DNA of 64,000 nucleotides, from positions 1 to 64,000 of the forward strand of contig NZ_SLWY01000004.1 in assembly GCF_004341245.1 (NCBI RefSeq), given 5' to 3'. Position 1 is the stretch's first letter; every line of letters starts with the position of its first letter. A program made the translations under genes and the position numbers. Origin of the DNA: Plasticicumulans lactativorans (lineage in GTDB: Bacteria; Pseudomonadota; Gammaproteobacteria; Competibacterales; Competibacteraceae). Below are positions 8,473 through 17,894 of this stretch, piece by piece. The notes below the pieces were generated by a model. The model was not told the origin of the DNA. It ran no database searches and saw nothing but the letters and a program-made list of their open reading frames with translations.

Positions 8473-9144
8473 TCAGCGCCGGTCCTGGCGGGCGAACACC
8501 ACCCGCCAGATACCGGCGAACGCGGCCGAGAATGCGAGCGACAGCCCGAGGTACAGCGCCGTCACCACCAGGTAGATCTCGAAGCTGCGGAAGGTCTGCG
8601 ACTGGATGTTGTTGGCCACCCCGGTGAGGTCCTCGGCGGAGATCGCCGAGACCACGCTGGAGGTCAGCATCAGCAGGATGAACTGGCTGCACAGCGCCGG
8701 GTACACGGTGCGCAGCGCCGGGAACACCACGACGTGGCGGAACACCTGCAGCGGCCGCAGCCCGAGCGCGAGGCCGGCCTCGATCTGCCCCTTGTGGATG
8801 GTCTCGATGCCGGCGCGGACGATCTCGGTGGCGTAGGCGCCGACGTTGACCACCATCGCGATCAGCGCCGCCTGGTTGGCGCTGAGCTGGATGCCGAGCC
8901 GCGGCAGGCCGAAGAAGATGATGAAGATCTGGATCAGGAACGGCGTGTTGCGGATCACCTCCACGTACACGTCGACCAGCCAGCGCACCGGCTTCGGCCC
9001 CATGGTCTTGCCGAGCGCACCGAACACCGCGACGACCAGGCCGAGCGCCATCGCCCCGGCCGACAGGCTGATCGTCAGCCAGGCGCCGCGCAGCAGCTCG
9101 GGCCACGCCGCGAACACTTCCTGGAACTGGAACACGTAGTTCAT
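8473..9144 (-). CDS. Amino-acid-type ABC transporter permease (HisQ/GlnP family), first
   Basis: A 223-aa inner-membrane permease. Blocks VVNVGAYATEIVRAGIETIHKGQ and GLRPLQVFRHVVVFPALRTV mark the conserved cytoplasmic loop of the family. The start MNYVFQFQEVF is preceded by GGAGG at 6 nt; a short in-frame extension upstream is low-complexity and unlikely. The ATG overlaps the stop of a possible 43-codon leader reading frame (9141-9272), suggesting translational coupling. Confidence 0.92.
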   Translation of the reverse strand: MNYVFQFQEVFAAWPELLRGAWLTISLSAGAMALGLVVAVFGALGKTMGPKPVRWLVDVYVEVIRNTPFLIQIFIIFFGLPRLGIQLSANQAALIAMVVNVGAYATEIVRAGIETIHKGQIEAGLALGLRPLQVFRHVVVFPALRTVYPALCSQFILLMLTSSVVSAISAEDLTGVANNIQSQTFRSFEIYLVVTALYLGLSLAFSAAFAGIWRVVFARQDRR

Positions 9145-9272
9145 CGCGGACCTCCGGCCTCGCGGCGGCGTTGCGGGCGCGCCGCGGCGTCGCGGCACGA
9201 AGCGGGCAGCGGCGCCGCCGGGCGGCGCGCGGCACGGGCGGCGGGCGGTCCTGCTGGCGATGCGGTGTGCAT
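9141..9272 (-). CDS. Possible 43-aa leader peptide coupled to the permease gene
   Basis: A small reading frame starts at an ATG with a strong ribosome site (GGAGGAG, 6 nt spacing) and ends in a TGA overlapping the permease ATG (ATGA). The peptide, beginning MHTASPAGPPAARAARRP, is rich in Ala, Arg and Pro and resembles no known protein. The ribosome site and exact overlap are the evidence; composition is what random high-G+C DNA would give. It could be a translated leader or chance. Confidence 0.3.
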   Translation of the reverse strand: MHTASPAGPPAARAARRPAAPLPASCRDAAARPQRRREAGGPR

Positions 9273-9392
9273 GAAGTCTCTCCTCCGGTGTTCTGGGTGA
9301 TGCCTCTGCCGGCCCCGCGGCGGGGCCGGGGCGGCGCGTGACCGGTCATCCGGCGCCTCCTGCTCGGCGGCTCGCGGGTCGGGTCAACGGTT

Positions 9393-9408
9393 ATGGAACC
9401 GGTTCCAT
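9393..9408. promoter_or_regulatory. LacI-type operator, copy 2 (in transcribed leader)
   Basis: ATGGAACCGGTTCCAT is a perfect 16-bp palindrome with the central CG step characteristic of LacI/GalR-family operators. Its core TGGAACCGGTTCCA is identical to the copy at 9541-9554. Centre-to-centre distance is 147 bp, 14 helical turns, which would place both on the same face for repression by looping. Confidence 0.7.
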
Positions 9409-9538
9409 TTTTTCACGAGAAAGAGGTTTCATCCCTCTTCCCGCAGCCCCGGTCCCGCCCGCTCCGGTGGCTGCCGCCAGGCCGGTTTCGCGCCTCCCCC
9501 GACACTCCGCCGCACGGCGGGGATCGGTTTAGGTTTGT

Positions 9539-9556
9539 TTTGGAACCGGTTCCAAA
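9539..9556. promoter_or_regulatory. LacI-type operator, copy 1 (over the transcription start)
   Basis: TTTGGAACCGGTTCCAAA is a perfect 18-bp palindrome that begins at the last bases of the predicted -10 and covers the predicted start point (about 9548) of the leftward ABC operon. This is the classic position for a repressor operator. No LacI-family gene lies within the window, so the regulator must be encoded elsewhere. Confidence 0.75.
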
Positions 9557-9583
9557 TATTTCATGCGACGTCGCCCGCGTCAA
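9555..9583 (-). promoter_or_regulatory. Predicted promoter of the amino-acid-type ABC operon
   Basis: On the minus strand, -35 TTGACG (9578-9583) and -10 AATATT (9555-9560) are spaced by 17 bp. The start point would fall inside the operator at 9539-9556. The resulting leader to the first permease gene is about 400 nt. Confidence 0.55.
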
Positions 9584-9602
9584 GCGTCGATTCGCTTGAC
9601 GC
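9577..9602. repeat. Perfect 10-bp inverted repeat at the promoter
   Basis: GCGTCAAGCG (9577-9586) and CGCTTGACGC (9593-9602) flank a 6-bp centre. The left arm contains the -35 of the leftward promoter and the right arm contains a TTGACG for the opposite direction. It may be a second regulator site or simply a symmetric -35 region. Confidence 0.4.
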
Positions 9603-9767
9603 CGCGCGTTGTCCGCACCGTCACCCGGGCGCCGCGGCGGGTCCGTGCGGGTGCCGGCACGATGCGGACCCTGCGTGCGGCCGCGGCGGTGGTGTGTGCG
9701 GTTGCCAAAGTCGCCGGCCGCGGCTTAGCTTGTGCACCTTTGCCCATCACCGCGGGGAACCCTGCAG

Positions 9768-10594
<827 letters not shown>

Positions 10595-10598
<4 letters not shown>

Positions 10599-11179
10599 CC
10601 GGCGCGCCCTACCTCAACAACGCCGGCATCTTCCTGATCGAGACCGCGTTCGGGCTGTACATCCTGGCGCTGATGCTGCGCTTCCTGCTGCAGTGGGCAC
10701 GCGCCGACTTCTACAACCCGCTGGTGCAGTTCCTGGTCAAGCTGACCAACCCGCCGCTGCTGCCGCTGCGCCGCTGGATCCCCGGCCTGTTCGGGCTCGA
10801 CATGGCCGCGGTGGTGCTGATGTTCGCGCTGCAGGCGCTCGAATGGTGCCTGGTGCTCGGACTCGGCGGCCTGCCGATCGGCATCGCCGGGCTGCTCGTG
10901 CTCACCGTCGCCGAGCTGGCGGGGCGGCTGGTCAACGTGTTCCTGTGGGGCGTGATCATCCAGGCGCTGATGAGCTGGTTCGTCCGCGACCCCTACAACC
11001 CGCTGTACGCGCTGGTGAACCGGCTGACCGCGCCGGTGCTGCGCCCGGCCGGGCGGCTGCTGCCGCCGCTGGGCGGCGTCGACCTGTCGCCGATCCTGGT
11101 GCTGGTGGGGCTGCAGCTGGTGCTGATGCTGCTGGTGGCGCCGCTGCGCGACGTCGGCCTCGCGCTGCTGCGCGGCTGA
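10595..11179 (+). CDS. yggT: YggT family integral membrane protein
   Basis: A 194-aa inner-membrane protein made of two YGGT repeats. Each has a hydrophobic segment followed by a conserved loop: LRFLLQWARADFYNPLVQFL in the first half, and ALMSWFVRDPYNPLYALVNR in the second. Both loops contain the family's NP motif. It is coupled to proC by an ATGA overlap, the common proC-yggT arrangement. Members are linked to osmotic or envelope stress, but the biochemical role is unknown. Confidence 0.93.
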
Positions 11180-11186
11180 GCCTGCG

Positions 11187-11495
11187 GTGTGGTACCGCTG
11201 GGACGGCGCCGACCTGATCGTGCAGGTGCGCGTGCAGCCGCGCGCGGGCCGCGATGAGCTCGCCGGGGTGCAGGGCGACAGCCTCCGCGTGCGCCTGTCG
11301 GCGCCGCCAGTCGATGGTGCGGCCAACCGCCAGCTCTGCGCCTTCCTCGCCGGGCTCTGCGGCGTGCCGCCGTCGGCGGTGAGCCTGCTCGCCGGCGCCC
11401 GCGGGCGCGACAAGCGCCTGCGCATCCACGCGCCGCGGCGGCTGCCGCCGGCGGTCGAAGCCGCGCCTGCCGCCGGGCGCACCGCGCCTCCCTGA
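11187..11495 (+). CDS. yggU: DUF167 (YggU) family protein
   Basis: A 102-aa small cytoplasmic protein. Family hallmarks are VQPRAGRDELAGVQGDSLRV, SAPPVDGAANRQLCAFLA and VSLLAGARGRDKRLRI. It begins at a GTG 8 nt after the yggT stop and completes the proC-yggT-yggU operon. The C-terminal tail after residue 85 is Pro/Ala-rich and not part of the domain. Molecular function is unknown. Confidence 0.9.
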   Translation: MWYRWDGADLIVQVRVQPRAGRDELAGVQGDSLRVRLSAPPVDGAANRQLCAFLAGLCGVPPSAVSLLAGARGRDKRLRIHAPRRLPPAVEAAPAAGRTAPP

Positions 11496-11610
11496 GCCGC
11501 CCTGCCGCCGGCATCCGGCCGTCTACACTTGCCTACGGGGACGCCCAGGCACCCGCCCAGCGGCGCGTCATCACGGCCCGCCGCGCCGTCAGAGATCGCA
11601 CGACCACACC

Positions 11611-14016
11611 ATGAACCGCCTCCGTCCCTCGCTGCGGCTGCTGCTCGCGATTGCGGTGGTGCTGTGCCTGGCGCTCGCGGCCGTGGCCTGGAACACCTGG
11701 CGGATGCTCGACGAGCGCGGCGAGGAACAGGTCGACCGTGCGTTGCGCGAGCGCAGCGCACTGCTCGCCGCGGCGCTCGAACGCAGCCTCGCCGCCCGCA
11801 ACGGCAGCGAGGCGCTGGCGGTGCTCGAACTGCTGCGCGACGACCGCAGCCTGCGTTTCGCCGCGCTGTTCGACGCCCAGCAGAACCTGCTCGCCTCGCT
11901 CGGCGACGCCCCGCCCACCGGCATGGCCGCCACCGGCGGCCCCGCGGGGGGGGCACGCCTTTACGGCGACGGCGAACTGCTGCGGGTCGAGCGCCCGGTG
12001 TACGTCGCCGGCCAGGTGGCGGGCGAGCTGAGCCTCGGCTTCGAGCGCCGGCGCCTGTACTTCGCCACCGAACTCGCGCGCCAGAACGCCGGCATCGTGC
12101 TGGTCGGGATGCTGCTGGCGGGCTTCGGCTTCATCAGCTTCGGCCTGGGACTGCGGCGCGCGCTGGAGGCGATCGGCCGCGGCCTCGAAGCGCTCGGGCG
12201 CGGCGAGTACGAGCACCGCGTGCCGGGGCTGCCGCCGGGCGACGTCGGTGAACTCGGCAATGCCGTCAATCGCCTCGCGGGCGCCCTCGGCGAACGCGAC
12301 GCCAGCGCCCGCGCGCAGCAGCAGTCGATGCGCCAGGAGACGCGCCGGCTGGCGGCGCTGCTGAACGGCATCCGCGCGGTGGTGTGGGAAGCCGATCCGC
12401 GCAAGGGCCGCTTCGTCTACGTCGCCCCGGAAGTCGAGGAACTGCTCGGGCACCCGGTCGCCGTGTGGCTGCAGGGCGACTTCTGCAGCACCTTCGTCCA
12501 CCCCGAGGACCGCCTCTGGGTGGGCGGCTTCCTCACCCACCCGGGGCATTCGGTGCGCAGCCACACGCTCGACCTGCGCGTGCGCAACCGCGGCGGCGAG
12601 TACCGCTGGCTGCGCCTGATCGGCTCGGCCGAGGCGACGCCCGACGGGCCGCGCCTCGCCGGGCTGCTGCTCGACGTCACCGACGAGAAGCGCGGCGAGG
12701 AGAGCCTCGCCTACCTCGCCGCGCACGATTCGCTGACCGGGCTGTACAACCGCCACCGCTTCCAGGAGCTCCTGCAGCACCACGTCGACCGGGCGCGCGA
12801 GGCGAGCGTCGGCGGCGCCCTGCTGTTCATCGATCTCGACCAGTTCAAGTACATCAACGACAGCTACGGCCACCAGACCGGCGACAAGTACCTGCGCCAG
12901 GTCGCCCGGCTGCTGCCGGGGCCGCTGCCGCCGGACGCGGTGCTGGGCCGCCTGGGCGGCGACGAGTTCGGCGTGCTGCTGCCGGTGACCACACCGCCGC
13001 TGGCCGAGGCGCTGTGCCGCGCGCTGCTCACCACGCTGAACGAGCAGGAGTTCGTGCACGAGGGCAGGCGCACGCCGTTCTCGGCGAGCATCGGGCTCGC
13101 CTTCTTCCCGCAGCACGGCAGCCACATCAGCGAGCTGCTGGCGAACGCCGACACCGCGATGTACGAGGCCAAGGACCAGGGCCGCAACACCTTCTGCGTG
13201 TTCGAGGGCGGGCTCGACCAGGCGCGCATGCGCGAGAAGATCCACTGGGAGGACCGCATCCGCAGCGCCCTGCGCGAGGAGCGCCTGAGCCTGGTGTTCC
13301 AGCCCATCGTCGACCTGCGCAGCGGCCAGGTGCACCACTACGAGAGCCTGCTGCGCATGCTCGGCGACGGCGGCGAGGAGATCCGCCCCGCGGCCTTCAT
13401 CGCCATCGCCGAGCGCTTCGGCATGATCCGCGAACTCGACCGCTGGGTGGTCGAGACCGCGATCGCCACCCAGGGCGCGAGCCGGCGCGTCGGCCGGCCG
13501 GTGAACCTGACCATCAACCTGTCGGCGCGTCACTTCGGCGGCGCCGACCTGCTCGAACTGATCCGCGACGCCACGCTGCGCCACGGTGCCGATCCGGCGG
13601 CGATCGTGTTCGAAGTCACCGAGACCGCCGCGGTGGAGAACTTCACCACCGCGCGCGAGTTCATCCACGCGCTGCGCGCGGCCGGCTACCGTTTCGCGCT
13701 CGACGACTTCGGCGCCGGCTTCTCCTCGCTGCACTACCTGAAGAACCTCACGGTGGACTTCGTGAAGATCGACGGCAGCTTCATCCGCAACATCCTCACC
13801 GACCCCACCGACCGCATCTTCGTCAAGGCCATCGCGAACCTCGCCGCCGGGCTCGGCATCGAGGCGATCGCCGAATTCGTCGAGGACGAGGCGGTGATCG
13901 CGCTGCTGCTCGAACTCGGCATCCCGCTCGGCCAGGGCAACTATTTCGGCCCGCCGGCACCGGCCTTCGCGCTGGCGCAGGCGGCGTTGCCGGTGCCGGG
14001 CACGGCATCGGCTTGA
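11611..14016 (+). CDS. Membrane PAS-GGDEF-EAL cyclic-di-GMP signalling protein
   Basis: An 801-aa inner-membrane protein. It has a membrane segment at about residues 7-27, a periplasmic sensor portion, a second membrane segment near 157-180, a HAMP-like stretch to about 230, a PAS domain (about 245-370), then GGDEF and EAL domains. The diguanylate cyclase signature is intact (GRLGGDEFGVLL, GGDEF at 449-453), but the RxxD inhibitory site just before it is absent. In the phosphodiesterase domain the EAL triplet reads ESL (578-580), while NLSARHF, FEVTET, DDFGAGFSS and the lysine of VDFVKIDGSFI are retained. It may therefore make, degrade or only sense cyclic-di-GMP; activity cannot be decided from sequence. 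Confidence 0.9.
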   Translation: MNRLRPSLRLLLAIAVVLCLALAAVAWNTWRMLDERGEEQVDRALRERSALLAAALERSLAARNGSEALAVLELLRDDRSLRFAALFDAQQNLLASLGDAPPTGMAATGGPAGGARLYGDGELLRVERPVYVAGQVAGELSLGFERRRLYFATELARQNAGIVLVGMLLAGFGFISFGLGLRRALEAIGRGLEALGRGEYEHRVPGLPPGDVGELGNAVNRLAGALGERDASARAQQQSMRQETRRLAALLNGIRAVVWEADPRKGRFVYVAPEVEELLGHPVAVWLQGDFCSTFVHPEDRLWVGGFLTHPGHSVRSHTLDLRVRNRGGEYRWLRLIGSAEATPDGPRLAGLLLDVTDEKRGEESLAYLAAHDSLTGLYNRHRFQELLQHHVDRAREASVGGALLFIDLDQFKYINDSYGHQTGDKYLRQVARLLPGPLPPDAVLGRLGGDEFGVLLPVTTPPLAEALCRALLTTLNEQEFVHEGRRTPFSASIGLAFFPQHGSHISELLANADTAMYEAKDQGRNTFCVFEGGLDQARMREKIHWEDRIRSALREERLSLVFQPIVDLRSGQVHHYESLLRMLGDGGEEIRPAAFIAIAERFGMIRELDRWVVETAIATQGASRRVGRPVNLTINLSARHFGGADLLELIRDATLRHGADPAAIVFEVTETAAVENFTTAREFIHALRAAGYRFALDDFGAGFSSLHYLKNLTVDFVKIDGSFIRNILTDPTDRIFVKAIANLAAGLGIEAIAEFVEDEAVIALLLELGIPLGQGNYFGPPAPAFALAQAALPVPGTASA

Positions 14017-14071
14017 CGCGCGGTCAGGCCCCGGCATGATGGCGCGCCTCACCCGGCCAGCGGAGACCCCC

Positions 14072-14107
14072 ATGTGCGCTGATGCCCAGCCGGCCTGCGC
14101 GCCGTGA
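14072..14107 (+). CDS. Possible 11-codon leader peptide coupled to trkH
   Basis: ATG with GGAG 6 nt upstream begins MCADAQPACAP and stops at a TGA overlapping the GTG start of the potassium channel gene (GTGA). The downstream GTG has no good ribosome site of its own, so ribosomes finishing this mini-frame could re-initiate there. Evidence is only the ribosome site and the exact overlap. Confidence 0.35.
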   Translation: MCADAQPACAP

Positions 14108-15633
14108 ACGCGCCACGCCACCGCCCCGCCGCCGCGCGGGCACTCGACCCGCGCCCGCAACGCGCCGTCGGCCTGCCGCTGCCGGTGGCGCCGATCAAGG
14201 CCAGCGTCAAGCTGTTCGGCCTGCTGCTGATGATGTTCGCGGTGACGATGCTGCCGCCGGTCCTGGTCGCCGCGATCTACCGCGACGGCGCCGGCATGGC
14301 CTTCGTCCAGGCCGGCGCGCTGTCGCTCGGCACCGGGCTCGCCTGCTGGCTGCCGCTGCGCCGCCACCAGATCGACCTGCGCAACCGCGACGGCTTCCTG
14401 GTGGTGGTGGCGTTCTGGTTCACGCTGTCGCTGCTGTCGGCGATCCCCTTCATGCTCGCCGACGCGCCGCACATGCCGCTGGTCGACGCGGTGTTCGAAG
14501 CGGTCTCGGGGCTCACCACCACCGGCGCCACGGTGCTGTCGGGGCTCGACACGCTGCCGCGGGCGATCGTCTATTACCGCGCCCAGCTCAACTTCCTCGG
14601 CGGCATGGGCATCGTGGTGCTCGCGGTGGCGCTGCTGCCGATGCTCGGCGTCGGCGGCATGCAGCTCTACCGCGCCGAGACGCCGGGGCCGATGAAGGAC
14701 GAGAAGCTCACGCCGCGCATCACCGAGACGGCGAAGAACCTCTGGTTCATCTACGTCGGGCTCAACCTGCTCTGCACGGCCGCGTTCCTGCTGGCGGGCA
14801 TGGACCTCTTCGACGCCGTCTGCCACAGCTTCGCGACCCTCGCGCTCGGCGGGTTTTCCACCCACGACGCGAGCATCGGCTACTACCAGAGCCCGGCGAT
14901 CGAACTCGTCGCCGGCTTCTTCTCGCTGGTGGCGGCGGTCAACTTCGCGCTGTTCTTCTTCGCCTGGCGCGCCCGCAGCCTGCGCGCGATCCTCGCCGAC
15001 GAGGAGTTCCGCTTCGCCATGAAGGTCATGTGGACGCTGATCGGCGTGGCGATCGCCGGGCTCTACCTGAGCGGCACCTTCCCGCCGTGGGAGGCGGTCT
15101 ACCACGGCTTCTTCCAGACCGCGTCGGTCATCACCGACAACGGCCTGGTGACCGCCGGCTACCCCGACTGGCCGCACTGGGTGGTGCTGGTGCTGCTGCT
15201 CGGCAGCTTCTTCGGCGGCTGCGTGGGTTCGACCTGCGGCGGCATCAAGGCGGTGCGCTTCCTGCTGCTGTACCGGCAGAGCCAGCGCGAGGTCAAGCTG
15301 CTGATCCGGCCGACGGCGCAGATCCCGGTCAAGCTCGGCAACCGCACCGTGCCCGAGCGGGTGATGCAGGCGGTGCTCGCGTTCTACTTCCTGTACATCT
15401 TCGCCTACTGCGCGTGCTCGGTCGGCGTGGCGATGACCGGCGTCGACCTGATCACCGCCTTCGGCTCGGTTGCCGGCTGCATCAACAACATGGGGGTCGG
15501 CCTCGGCCAGACCGCGGGCAGCTTCGCCCCGCTCAACGACGACGCCGTCTGGATCCTCACCGCGTCGATGCTGATCGGGCGGCTCGAGGTGTTCCCGCTG
15601 CTGCTGCTGTTCCAGCCCTCGTTCTGGCGCTGA
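14104..15633 (+). CDS. trkH: TrkH-type potassium uptake channel subunit
   Basis: A 509-aa inner-membrane protein of the TrkH/KtrB superfamily (four M1-P-M2 units). Four filter-type loops can be seen: VSGLTTTGATVLSGLD, ATLALGGFSTHDASIGYY, TASVITDNGLVTAGYPDW and GSVAGCINNMGVGLGQT. RRHQIDLRNRDGFLVV and GGCVGSTCGGIKAVRFLLL are further family blocks. The best start is the GTG at 14104, since no in-frame ATG precedes the first membrane segment; it may be reached by coupling to a mini-frame. No trkA gene is nearby, so the regulatory NAD-binding subunit must be elsewhere. Confidence 0.92.
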   Translation: MNAPRHRPAAARALDPRPQRAVGLPLPVAPIKASVKLFGLLLMMFAVTMLPPVLVAAIYRDGAGMAFVQAGALSLGTGLACWLPLRRHQIDLRNRDGFLVVVAFWFTLSLLSAIPFMLADAPHMPLVDAVFEAVSGLTTTGATVLSGLDTLPRAIVYYRAQLNFLGGMGIVVLAVALLPMLGVGGMQLYRAETPGPMKDEKLTPRITETAKNLWFIYVGLNLLCTAAFLLAGMDLFDAVCHSFATLALGGFSTHDASIGYYQSPAIELVAGFFSLVAAVNFALFFFAWRARSLRAILADEEFRFAMKVMWTLIGVAIAGLYLSGTFPPWEAVYHGFFQTASVITDNGLVTAGYPDWPHWVVLVLLLGSFFGGCVGSTCGGIKAVRFLLLYRQSQREVKLLIRPTAQIPVKLGNRTVPERVMQAVLAFYFLYIFAYCACSVGVAMTGVDLITAFGSVAGCINNMGVGLGQTAGSFAPLNDDAVWILTASMLIGRLEVFPLLLLFQPSFWR

Positions 15634-15642
15634 GGCCGATCC

Positions 15643-16143
<501 letters not shown>

Positions 16144-16153
16144 CGTCGCGCCG

Positions 16154-16801
16154 TCAGGGGATGTCGAGCAGCTTGTGGGTCTGCAGGCTCACGCGCCAGG
16201 GTGGGTGCGCGAGGCAGTAGGCGACGCAGGCGGCGGTCGCGGCGGCCCGCTGCGGGCCGTCCAGCGGCTGCAGCAGGAAATGCGCGAAATCGAGGTCGAC
16301 GAAGCGCTCCGGCTGCGCCTCGGGCTCGGCCTGCGGATGGACGAGCTTGAGCTCGTCGCCTGCGCGCAGCGCGAGCGCGGCGTCCGCCTTCGGGCTCACG
16401 CAGATCCAGTCGAGCCCGGGCGGGGCCGGCAGCGTGCCGTTGGTCTCGACCGCCACCTCGAAGCCGCGCGCGTGCAGCGCCTCGATCAGCGCGGCATCGA
16501 GCTGCAGCAGCGGCTCGCCACCGGTGCACACCACGTAGGGGCGCGCCTTCGGGTGGGTGGCGCGCGGCCACTGCGCGGCGATCGCCGCGGCGAGCGCCGC
16601 CGCGCCGGCGAAGCGCCCGCCGCCGGGGCCATCGGTGCCGACGAAGTCGGTGTCGCAGAAGCGGCAGGTCGCGCGCGCGCGATCGGCCTCGCGCCCGCTC
16701 CACAGGTTGCAGCCGCTGAAGCGGCAGAACACCGCGGGGCGCCCGCTGCGCACCCCCTCGCCCTGCAGCGTGTAGAAGATCTCCTTCACCGCGTAGCCCA
16801 T
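16154..16801 (-). CDS. queE: 7-carboxy-7-deazaguanine synthase
   Basis: A 215-aa radical SAM enzyme that rearranges 6-carboxytetrahydropterin to 7-carboxy-7-deazaguanine. It begins MGYAVKEIFYTLQGEGVRSG, the usual QueE opening. The iron-sulfur motif has the distinctive CX14CX2C spacing of one QueE subclass: Cys of FSGCNLWSG, then CRFCDTDF. SAM-binding segments VCTGGEPLLQ and VAVETNGT follow. It is the last gene of queC-queD-queE, 7 bp after the queD-like gene. Confidence 0.96.
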   Translation of the reverse strand: MGYAVKEIFYTLQGEGVRSGRPAVFCRFSGCNLWSGREADRARATCRFCDTDFVGTDGPGGGRFAGAAALAAAIAAQWPRATHPKARPYVVCTGGEPLLQLDAALIEALHARGFEVAVETNGTLPAPPGLDWICVSPKADAALALRAGDELKLVHPQAEPEAQPERFVDLDFAHFLLQPLDGPQRAAATAACVAYCLAHPPWRVSLQTHKLLDIP

Positions 16802-16808
16802 CGCCGCC

Positions 16809-17894
16809 TCACCCCGGCAGGGCCGGGCCGAGCCCGCCCCAGCACAGCGCCACCCCGCAGGCGGGGGTCTCGAACAGGTCGATGCGGTCGAGCGCCGGCA
16901 GCGCCGCGTGCAGGCGCTCGCGCAGCCACTGCGCGAGGCTCGCCGGATCGGCCTGGTCGAGGCCGGGCAGCGCGTCGAGCCGGTGATGGTCGATCTGCTG
17001 GTAGAGCGGCGCGAACAGCGCCTTGACCTCGCCGTAATCGACGGTCCAGCCCATCACCGTGTCGAGCGGCGCGGCGAGGTGCAGGCGCACCACGTAGCTG
17101 TGGCCGTGCAGGCCGCGGCGCGGGTCGCCGGCGGCGGCGCGCGTGAGCTGCAGCGCGGCCTCGAAGCGCTGCTCCTTCCAGATCCGGTAATGGTGGCCGT
17201 CGTAGTGGCAGCCGGCGCTCACCGTCTCGTACACGGTGACCCACGACAGCTCGGGCAGCACGCCCTTGAGCCGCGCCCAGATCCACGCCGCGAGCAGCTC
17301 GCTGGTCGGGTTGGCGAGGCCCGGCAGGTCGTTCAGGCAGGCGTGGTGCAGCTCGGCGTGCAGCGGCGCCCACAGCGCCGCAAGGTGGTCGTGGTCGAGC
17401 GCCAGGTCGCGCGTGCCGAGCGCGGTCTGCGCGTGCAGGATGACCTCGAAGCCGTGCCCGTGCATGCGCCCGCACGGGTGGCCGGGGGGCACGTGCGGCA
17501 GCCGGTGCGCCGCCTCGAAGCGAAAGCGCCGCCACACGTGCGCGCCGCCCCCGGCATCGAGGTCGACGCCGGCGAGCGGGGTGCTCTGGATGCCGAGCGC
17601 GGCCACGCCGGGCAGGTCGAGCCGCGCGCCGATCCAGCGCGCGAGGTTCTCGTCGGTCGGCTCGGCGACGATGTCGTTGAGGTAGGCGTAGTCGAGCGGC
17701 GCGACGGTGGCGGCGAGCCGCCCGGCGAGCCCGGCACAGTCGCACGGACCATCGGCCGCGGCGTGGCGCACACGCACCCGCGCGAGGTAGCTGTGGCCGT
17801 GCAGGCGGCGCGCGCGGTGCCCCTCGGGCAGCGCGCCGACGTGGCAGGCGGCCTCGAACGGTGCGCTCGCGAGCCGGTACAGCGTGGCGCTCAC
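16809..17894 (-). CDS. queD: Triple-domain 6-carboxytetrahydropterin synthase-like protein (QueD family)
   Basis: A 361-aa protein made of three tandem tunnelling-fold (PTPS/QueD) repeats; a usual QueD has one of about 120 aa. The repeats lie at about residues 4-118, 121-240 and 242-361, each with a HGH zinc motif (32-34, 145-147, 263-265). Only the middle repeat has the full active site: His130 in FRFEAAHRL, catalytic Cys141, HGH, LDHDHL, PTSE and Glu223 in VYET. Repeat 1 lacks the Cys and Glu; repeat 3 lacks the first His and the Cys but keeps DHH and FET. It converts dihydroneopterin triphosphate to 6-carboxytetrahydropterin, by family and context. The GTG start overlaps the queC stop (GTGA). 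Confidence 0.88.
   Translation of the reverse strand: MSATLYRLASAPFEAACHVGALPEGHRARRLHGHSYLARVRVRHAAADGPCDCAGLAGRLAATVAPLDYAYLNDIVAEPTDENLARWIGARLDLPGVAALGIQSTPLAGVDLDAGGGAHVWRRFRFEAAHRLPHVPPGHPCGRMHGHGFEVILHAQTALGTRDLALDHDHLAALWAPLHAELHHACLNDLPGLANPTSELLAAWIWARLKGVLPELSWVTVYETVSAGCHYDGHHYRIWKEQRFEAALQLTRAAAGDPRRGLHGHSYVVRLHLAAPLDTVMGWTVDYGEVKALFAPLYQQIDHHRLDALPGLDQADPASLAQWLRERLHAALPALDRIDLFETPACGVALCWGGLGPALPG

Larger units (their letters stand above)
9145..9767. other. Divergent control region between ABC operon and proC
   Basis: This 623-bp region separates the leftward transporter operon from rightward proC. Apart from the 43-codon frame at 9141-9272 there is no credible gene. It holds two copies of a LacI-type palindrome (9393-9408, 9539-9556), a leftward promoter (9555-9583) and a further 10-bp inverted repeat (9577-9602). 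Bases 9603-9767, just ahead of proC, show no clear promoter. Confidence 0.6.
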
